Shown here: piece by piece, positions 43,605-48,244 of the stretch
How positions within the stretch are numbered: position 1 is the first letter of the stretch
Layout: the number at the start of each line of letters is the position of its first letter
Assembly (NCBI RefSeq): GCF_910588395.1
Contig: NZ_CAJUPA010000018.1
Location: forward strand, 1 to 48,244
Reading direction: 5' to 3'
From: an uncultured Faecalibaculum sp.
Lineage (GTDB): Bacteria > Bacillota_I > Bacilli_A > Erysipelotrichales > Erysipelotrichaceae
DNA: 48,244 nucleotides
Position numbers and translations under genes: made by a program
Notes under the pieces: model-generated
Seen by the model: the letters and a program-made list of their open reading frames with translations, nothing else
Databases searched by the model: none
What the model was told of the DNA's origin: nothing

Positions 43605-43650
43605 ATTATACCATAGAAGAGAACATGTACCCATGAGACTGTGATATACT
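43605..43650. promoter_or_regulatory. Divergent promoters of scpA and the amidase gene
   Basis: On the plus strand TGATATACT is an extended -10 (43642-43650), about 40 bases before the amidase ATG. On the minus strand TATAAT (43610-43605) lies 17 bases before the scpA ATG; neither has a good -35 box. The very short scpA leader makes the minus-strand box the less certain of the two. Confidence 0.4.
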
Positions 43651-43690
43651 GATAGGACTTCCGGAATTTCGGGAAAGGGGGTCTGCCGGG

Positions 43691-44413
43691 ATGAAAAAAG
43701 CCGCAATCTATCTGCTGCTGGGTCTGTTTGCCCTGCTGGTGCTCCATCCCGGACTGGACAGTTCCTTCTCCAGACCGGACGTCCGTGTCCCCGCTGTCAG
43801 CGAGAACGGGTCCACCACCAACGAAGACGCCACGCTGACCACCAGCCAGTCCCACGCTGTGATCGCCATAGACGCCGGCCATGGCGGCACCGATTACGGC
43901 TATGCCTCGGATACCACCATACCGGAAAAGGACATCAATCTGGATCTGGCCCAGGCTGTTGGCCGGAAGCTGGCTGCTGCGGGCTATCAGGTGATTTACA
44001 CCAGAGAGTCGGACGATGTGCCGGACTTCGACACCGAAGCCGCCGCCAGTCAGGACCGGATCAGCCGCATGAAACAGCAGGGGGCCCAGTACCTGGTCTC
44101 CGTGCAGCTCTCCAGCAGTCCCGATCCCCTGGACCGGGGGTTTGCGGTATTCACGCAGCCTTCCGATCAGCTGGAGGCGCTGGGAAAAGCCGCCGGTCAG
44201 GCAGTGTCTTCCATCAACCTGTCCAGCTTTGAGGGCGTTGATTCCGATCACTACTCGAACTTTCCCATTCTCATGGACCGGGAACTCCCCAGCATTCTGC
44301 TGGAGCTGGGCTATATCACCAATCCGGATGACTATGCCAAGCTCACCGACACCAGCTATCAGGACCGGATCGGGGAAGCGGTTGCAGAAGCCTTTCTGAA
44401 AGTTGTCAACTAA
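43691..44413 (+). CDS. N-acetylmuramoyl-L-alanine amidase-like protein, zinc site altered
   Basis: A 240-residue amidase_3-type protein with an N-terminal membrane anchor or signal (residues 4-20), so it acts outside the membrane. Zinc ligand H64 is in IDAGHGGTD and the second ligand E79 follows; the catalytic glutamate E205 sits in ILLELGYITN. The third zinc ligand, normally the His of SIHxN, is missing: the strand reads LVSVQLSSS, with Q139 in its place. The enzyme may be inactive or act as a binding or regulatory protein. GGGAAAGGGGG precedes the ATG. Confidence 0.85.
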   Translation: MKKAAIYLLLGLFALLVLHPGLDSSFSRPDVRVPAVSENGSTTNEDATLTTSQSHAVIAIDAGHGGTDYGYASDTTIPEKDINLDLAQAVGRKLAAAGYQVIYTRESDDVPDFDTEAAASQDRISRMKQQGAQYLVSVQLSSSPDPLDRGFAVFTQPSDQLEALGKAAGQAVSSINLSSFEGVDSDHYSNFPILMDRELPSILLELGYITNPDDYAKLTDTSYQDRIGEAVAEAFLKVVN

Positions 44414-44432
44414 GTCCGCAGGGACTTTTTTA
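44412..44432 (+). terminator. Terminator of the amidase gene
   Basis: A six-base stem, AAGTCC with GGACTT around GCAG, followed by a T-run, overlapping the stop codon. Confidence 0.6.
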
Positions 44433-44478
44433 TTTATCTTTTCCGGTATGGTAAAATCGTTTCCAAAGGGAAAAGGAA

Positions 44479-45018
44479 ATGAAAAAAGAAACACTGTACA
44501 AAGGAAACATCTTCACGCTGAACCGCGAACGGCTCCATGACCACGACTGGGAAATCATCCGCCATCCCGGCGGTGTCGGGGTGCAGGTTGTCCGGGACGG
44601 AAAAATGCTCTTCGTCCGGCAGTACCGTCCTGCAGTCAATGCCTGCACACTGGAAATACCCGCCGGCAAGCTGGAATACGGTGAAGATCCTCTGACCTGC
44701 GGTCTGCGGGAACTCAACGAAGAAACCGGACTGACGTGCAGTTCCATGACCCTGATCCAGAAATTCTGGTCCACGCCCGGGTTCTGCGACGAAATGCTCT
44801 ACATCTATCAGGCTCATGATCCCGAACCGGCTCTTCACCGGCTGGATCCGGATCCGGATGAAGATCTGGAGCTTGTCTGGCTGGATCTGCCGGAGGCCCT
44901 GGCCATGGCACAGCGAAACGAGATCTGCGACGGAAAGACGCTGATTGCTGTGTATCTGGCTGTTCTGGAACACACAGGCGGCTGCCGGTTTTCGGATACC
45001 GGTGCTGCCGGAGAGTAA
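44479..45018 (+). CDS. Nudix hydrolase, ADP-ribose pyrophosphatase type
   Basis: A 179-residue Nudix protein with the full 23-residue box from G63 to L85 (E69, R77-E78-L79 and E81-E82 in place). The preceding RQYRPAVNACTLEIPAGK is the ADP-sugar-binding pattern of NudF-type enzymes, which split ADP-ribose into AMP and ribose 5-phosphate. It is separated from the ATP-grasp gene by 42 bases and probably cotranscribed with it. Confidence 0.9.
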   Translation: MKKETLYKGNIFTLNRERLHDHDWEIIRHPGGVGVQVVRDGKMLFVRQYRPAVNACTLEIPAGKLEYGEDPLTCGLRELNEETGLTCSSMTLIQKFWSTPGFCDEMLYIYQAHDPEPALHRLDPDPDEDLELVWLDLPEALAMAQRNEICDGKTLIAVYLAVLEHTGGCRFSDTGAAGE

Positions 45019-45060
45019 GCAAATCCGAAAAGAAAGAAAGAAAAGCGAGAAAGAGAATAC

Positions 45061-46248
45061 ATGAATTTTCTGTTCATCAGTCCCAACTATCCGGAAAGCT
45101 TCTGGATGTTCTGCCGGGGACTCAAACGGCAGAATGCCAGAGTGCTGGCTGTGGTGGATCAGCCCTATGATTCACTGAAGCCGGAACTCAAGGCGCATAT
45201 CGACGAGTGCTTCGTCGTCAAAAGCTTCCACGACTACGGAGAAGTGCTGAAAGCCGTGGGCTACTTCACCTGGAAATACGGCAAAATCGACTGGATCGAA
45301 TCCAACAACGAAGCCTGGCTCACACTGGATGCCCGGCTCCGGGATGATTTCAATGTGAAAACCGGCTTCAGCCTGGAACAGATCACGGAATTCCAGTCGA
45401 AATCCGCCATGAAAAAATACTATGAAAAAGCCGGCGTTCCTGTCTCCCGCTGGTGTCTGCCTGCCACGCTGGAAGAAGCGAAGGCCTTCGCCGCCGAAGT
45501 GGGGTATCCGGTTGTGCTCAAACCCGATCACGGAGTGGGCGCATCCTTCACCTACAAGATTCTGGACGAAGCCCAGCTTGCCGACTGCTTCAGTCAGACC
45601 AGGGATCTGCACATGATTCTTGAAGAGTACATTGATGCGGATGTGATCACACTGGATGGCATCACGGATCAGAACGGACAGATCCGGTTCCTGGGCAGCA
45701 TGGAGTATGTGGGCAACTGCATGGATTCCGTGCAGCAGCACGATTCCATCGGCACCTACTATACCTTTGATGTATCGCCGGAATACCGCGAGACAGCTCA
45801 GCGGGTGGCGGATGCATTCGGCATCCGGAGCCGGTTCTTCCACGGAGAATACTTCCGCCTGCGGCAGGACAAGCCGGGACTCGGTCACAAGGGCATGCTC
45901 ATGGGCCTGGAAGTGAATTTCCGGCCGCCAGGAGGATTCGCGCCTGATCTGCTGAACTACTCCAATGACATGGACATCTATGATCTCTGGGCTCAGGTGA
46001 TCACCGGCAAGGATACGGCAGTCTCCTCGAAACTGAAGTTTTCCGCCGGATTCGCCGGGCGGCGCAACGGGGTCCCCTACCGCTATTCCGTGAATGAAAT
46101 CGAAGATATGTTCCGTCCGGAACTGCTGAACACCGAATATCTGCCACCTGCCTTTGCCGCAGCCATGGGAGATGTGACAATCAAAGCCCGCTTCACCTCC
46201 ATGGAGCGGCGGCAGGAGTTTTTCCTGAAGGCTTTTGAACGGCAATGA
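45061..46248 (+). CDS. ATP-grasp domain protein, unknown ligase
   Basis: A 395-residue ATP-grasp protein. The N-terminal Rossmann-like region (MNFLFISPNYPESFWMFCRG) is followed by the ATP-grasp fold: SKSAMKKYYEKAGVPVSRW, then GYPVVLKPDHGVGASFTYKI as the lysine and glycine loop, LEEYIDADVITLDG, and GLEVNFRPPGGF with the metal-binding E and N. It should join a carboxylate to an amine or other nucleophile using ATP; substrates unknown. Its stop overlaps the next ATG by four bases, so it works with the esterase downstream. Confidence 0.87.
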   Translation: MNFLFISPNYPESFWMFCRGLKRQNARVLAVVDQPYDSLKPELKAHIDECFVVKSFHDYGEVLKAVGYFTWKYGKIDWIESNNEAWLTLDARLRDDFNVKTGFSLEQITEFQSKSAMKKYYEKAGVPVSRWCLPATLEEAKAFAAEVGYPVVLKPDHGVGASFTYKILDEAQLADCFSQTRDLHMILEEYIDADVITLDGITDQNGQIRFLGSMEYVGNCMDSVQQHDSIGTYYTFDVSPEYRETAQRVADAFGIRSRFFHGEYFRLRQDKPGLGHKGMLMGLEVNFRPPGGFAPDLLNYSNDMDIYDLWAQVITGKDTAVSSKLKFSAGFAGRRNGVPYRYSVNEIEDMFRPELLNTEYLPPAFAAAMGDVTIKARFTSMERRQEFFLKAFERQ

Positions 46249-47000
46249 TCCTGAAATTCGAAGTCTTCATGGAAAAGCTTCAGTGTGACCGCATGATCCA
46301 CATGTACCTGCCGGATGATTATCTGACCTCCGGGCAGACCTATCCGGTCCTGTACATGTTTGACGGCCACAATCTGTTTTTTGATGAAGACGCCACCTTC
46401 GGCCGCTCCTGGCGGCTGGAGGACGAAATCCGCAATGCCGGCGCAGACCTTATTGTGGTGGGACAGGAATGCTCCCATGAAGGCAATGCCAGGCTCGATG
46501 AATATGGCCCCTTTCCCTTTTATGATGCCCAGTTCGGCTATTTCAGCGGCAAAGGACAGGAAACCATGGATTTCTTCATCAATGACCTGAAGCCCTATAT
46601 CGATGCCCACTTCCCCACCAGACCCAGCCGCCGCTGGACCTGGATCGGCGGAAGCAGCTGCGGGGGTCTTATGGCCCTGTATGCAGCCTATTGTCATTCG
46701 GATGTCTATTCCCGGTCTCTGGTGATTTCACCCTATATTCTGCCTGTGCTCAGCACGCTGCTGGCGGATGTTTCCGCTGCGAAAGTCCAGCTCCCTTCGC
46801 GTATGTACATGTCATGGGGCGCCCATGAGGGATCAGGCATGCATGCATTCATCGAGGAAACTGCCGCCTGCACCACACTGGCCAATATACTCATGAACAA
46901 AGGAATGACCGTCCGTTTCCATGTAAAACCCCAGGGGGAACATACAGAGGAATCATGGCAGTCGGAAGCCGGAGACTTCCTCCGGTTCCTGCTGCAATGA
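46245..47000 (+). CDS. Alpha/beta-hydrolase, putative esterase
   Basis: A 251-residue esterase-D-like hydrolase. The nucleophile elbow is GGSSCGG with S138 as likely nucleophile. YPVLYMFDGHNLFFD and VVGQECSHEGNARLDEYGPF are conserved blocks, and a late H in PQGEHTEESW would complete the triad. The family includes Fes-like and esterase D enzymes; the substrate here is unknown. It overlaps the ATP-grasp gene and the following metallophosphoesterase gene, so the three are translationally coupled. Confidence 0.87.
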   Translation: MILKFEVFMEKLQCDRMIHMYLPDDYLTSGQTYPVLYMFDGHNLFFDEDATFGRSWRLEDEIRNAGADLIVVGQECSHEGNARLDEYGPFPFYDAQFGYFSGKGQETMDFFINDLKPYIDAHFPTRPSRRWTWIGGSSCGGLMALYAAYCHSDVYSRSLVISPYILPVLSTLLADVSAAKVQLPSRMYMSWGAHEGSGMHAFIEETAACTTLANILMNKGMTVRFHVKPQGEHTEESWQSEAGDFLRFLLQ

Positions 47001-48103
47001 ACCGCTCGGTGGTCGTTCGCCGGCTGCCGGTTCTGGACCGTCCGGGTGCGCGGGAAATCGTCATTTCCGATATTCACGGTACGCTGTCTCTGTACCGCCG
47101 GCTGCTGGCAGAATGCGGTTACCGCCATGGGACTGACCGGCTGATTCTGGCGGGTGATCTGGTGGAAAAAGGACCGGAAAATCTCGCTCTGCTGCGGTAT
47201 GTGATGGAACAGGTGAAAACCGGAGATGTATGGTGTCTGATGGGCAACTGCGATTTCACAGCAAAAAACGTCCTGTTTTCCTACCGGCTGTCCTTTCTGA
47301 AATCCGTGATCACCTCCAGACAGTCTCTGATCATGGAAATGGCGGATTCACTGGGAATCAGTCCGGAAACCATGGACATGGATGCTTTCTGTCAGCAGCT
47401 GCGGCAGGCGTATCTGCCGGAACTCTCGTTTCTCGCGGATCTGCCCCATGTGCTGGTATCTCCAGAACGGATTTACGCCCATGCGGCAATCATGAACGAA
47501 ACGGATTTCGGATCGGATTTCCGGGAGGTCATGACCACCCCCTTCTTCCTGCACACGGATCAATCTTTTTCCAGACCGGTCATCGTGGGTCATATGCCGG
47601 TCTCGGAATACCGCAGCCGGACCATTGATTTCCAGCCGGTGTTCGATCCCGCCCGGAATATCTGGTCCATAGACGGCGGCAATGTGGTCAAGCGTTCCGG
47701 ACAGCTGAATGCCCTCCTGTTTCAGGAAGGAACTGTGACCACAGCCTCTGTGGATGCGCTGCCCCGGACCACTGTCATCCAAAGCTGCAGACCCGGTGTT
47801 CAGATTCCGTTTGCGATGAGCTGGAATCACCGGGAGATCACCATCGAAGACCATGCCGGTTCACAGACGCTGGTGCATTCCCTGTGGCTGCGCCGGTCTT
47901 TCTGGGTCCCGGATGCGTTTCTGGAATCCGGCAATGTCAGTGAATACACCAATTACCGGATGCCGGTGGAACAGGGGGAGCAGGTCTCTGTGGTTCTGAT
48001 CTGTCAGGACCAGGCTCTGATCAAGAAACACAGCGTCCTGGGCTGGGTGGAGACTGCCTGTCTGGATATGACCGGATCCGGTTCCTGGGACACTGCTTCC
48101 TGA
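46997..48103 (+). CDS. Metallophosphoesterase of unknown substrate
   Basis: A 368-residue protein with a calcineurin-like core: SDIHG (D25, H27), GDLVEKGPENL, MGNCD, YAHAAI and VGHMP. The usual GNH reads GNC, as in YfcE-type enzymes. The last 130 residues form an extra domain that I do not recognise. The ATG at 46997 overlaps the esterase stop (ATGA). An alternative start at 46955 has a better ribosome-binding site (AGAGG) and would add 14 residues that look like out-of-frame translation of the esterase. Third gene of the ATP-grasp cluster. Confidence 0.85.
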   Translation: MNRSVVVRRLPVLDRPGAREIVISDIHGTLSLYRRLLAECGYRHGTDRLILAGDLVEKGPENLALLRYVMEQVKTGDVWCLMGNCDFTAKNVLFSYRLSFLKSVITSRQSLIMEMADSLGISPETMDMDAFCQQLRQAYLPELSFLADLPHVLVSPERIYAHAAIMNETDFGSDFREVMTTPFFLHTDQSFSRPVIVGHMPVSEYRSRTIDFQPVFDPARNIWSIDGGNVVKRSGQLNALLFQEGTVTTASVDALPRTTVIQSCRPGVQIPFAMSWNHREITIEDHAGSQTLVHSLWLRRSFWVPDAFLESGNVSEYTNYRMPVEQGEQVSVVLICQDQALIKKHSVLGWVETACLDMTGSGSWDTAS

Positions 48104-48150
48104 GGCAGCCGCTGCCCGCAGCCATGCCTGCCACACACAAGACGCAAAAG

Positions 48151-48196
48151 GGCATCCGCCATCTGATCAAATGATCCTGGCGGATGCCCTTTTTTT
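48151..48196 (+). terminator. Strong terminator of the Nudix/ATP-grasp cluster
   Basis: A perfect 12-base stem, GGGCATCCGCCA with its complement (48179-48190), followed by six T. It is flanked on the left by AAAA, so it could also act on the other strand. Confidence 0.9.
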
Positions 48197-48244
48197 GTGT
48201 GCCCGGCATGGCACATATCTGGGTGGTGAAAGTCCACTATGGGA
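48197..48244 (+). mobile_element. 5' end of a probable group II intron (runs off the window)
   Basis: Directly after the T-run the sequence reads GTGTGCCCGGCATGG and, after 17 bases, GGTGGTGAAAGTCCAC. A GTGYG start and a GGTGAAAGTCC block shortly after it are typical of the 5' end of bacterial group II introns. Insertion right behind a terminator hairpin is the known target preference of group IIC introns. The reverse transcriptase gene would lie beyond the window, so this rests on 48 bases. Confidence 0.55.

Noticed and set aside
43589..44494. Upstream extension of scpA to 557 residues
   Set aside because: The extra part is antisense to the amidase gene and lacks kleisin features.
1..48244. 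CRISPR array, tRNA or rRNA genes
   Set aside because: No regularly spaced direct repeats and no tRNA or rRNA signature were seen on either strand.

Overview
The window is chromosomal DNA from a Gram-positive bacterium of the Bacillota. Its housekeeping genes are GC-rich for that phylum. The nusB-xseA-xseB-ispA-dxs-tlyA-recN order, the MurT/GatD pair, an Asp23 protein, bS21 followed by PhoH, and hisS-aspS followed by a probable 6S RNA all point to Bacillota. No sporulation gene is present. MurE carries a DDPR motif rather than the DNPR typical of diaminopimelate-adding enzymes. Together these suggest an Erysipelotrichia-like lineage; this is inference from gene content, not a taxonomic result.

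Layout. 1-7.9 kb: a lipoprotein, an AEC transporter, a GNAT acetyltransferase, the convergent gatD-murT pair (lipid II amidation), then purC-purB divergent from murT and a TetR regulator. 7.9-20.2 kb, minus strand: mrp; a nine-gene block of short gaps and overlaps read nusB to trmN6 (transcription antitermination, exonuclease VII, isoprenoid synthesis, rRNA methylation, RecN, DNA polymerase IV, tRNA methylation); asp23; and truB-ribF. 20.2-23.1 kb, plus strand: a TtcA-type tRNA thiolase, a VanZ-RDD membrane protein and an aldo/keto reductase. 23.1-28.8 kb, minus strand: a 6S RNA candidate, hisS-aspS, a YebC regulator, phoH and rpsU.

28.8-30.5 kb is an AT-rich accessory patch. It holds a thioredoxin-fold lipoprotein with a CxxC motif, then a small Sec-secreted protein with two cysteines, then (back at host base composition) a four-helix membrane protein. 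This looks like a minimal Sec-dependent bacteriocin cassette with its disulfide-forming helper and a possible immunity protein. It is the strongest candidate in the window for an undescribed system.

31-43.6 kb, minus strand: an XRE-cupin regulator with an MBL hydrolase, a Na/Pi transporter with a PhoU-like tail, metY, the remnant of an ABC transporter ATPase, a TfoX-domain protein, a metallophosphoesterase, the rluB-rsmE-mtaB-murE operon, and scpA-scpB. 43.6-48.2 kb, plus strand: a degenerate cell-wall amidase, a Nudix hydrolase, and three overlapping or adjacent genes of unknown pathway (ATP-grasp, esterase, metallophosphoesterase). The last 48 bases, directly after a strong terminator, look like the 5' end of a group II intron. 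No tRNA, rRNA or CRISPR array was seen.
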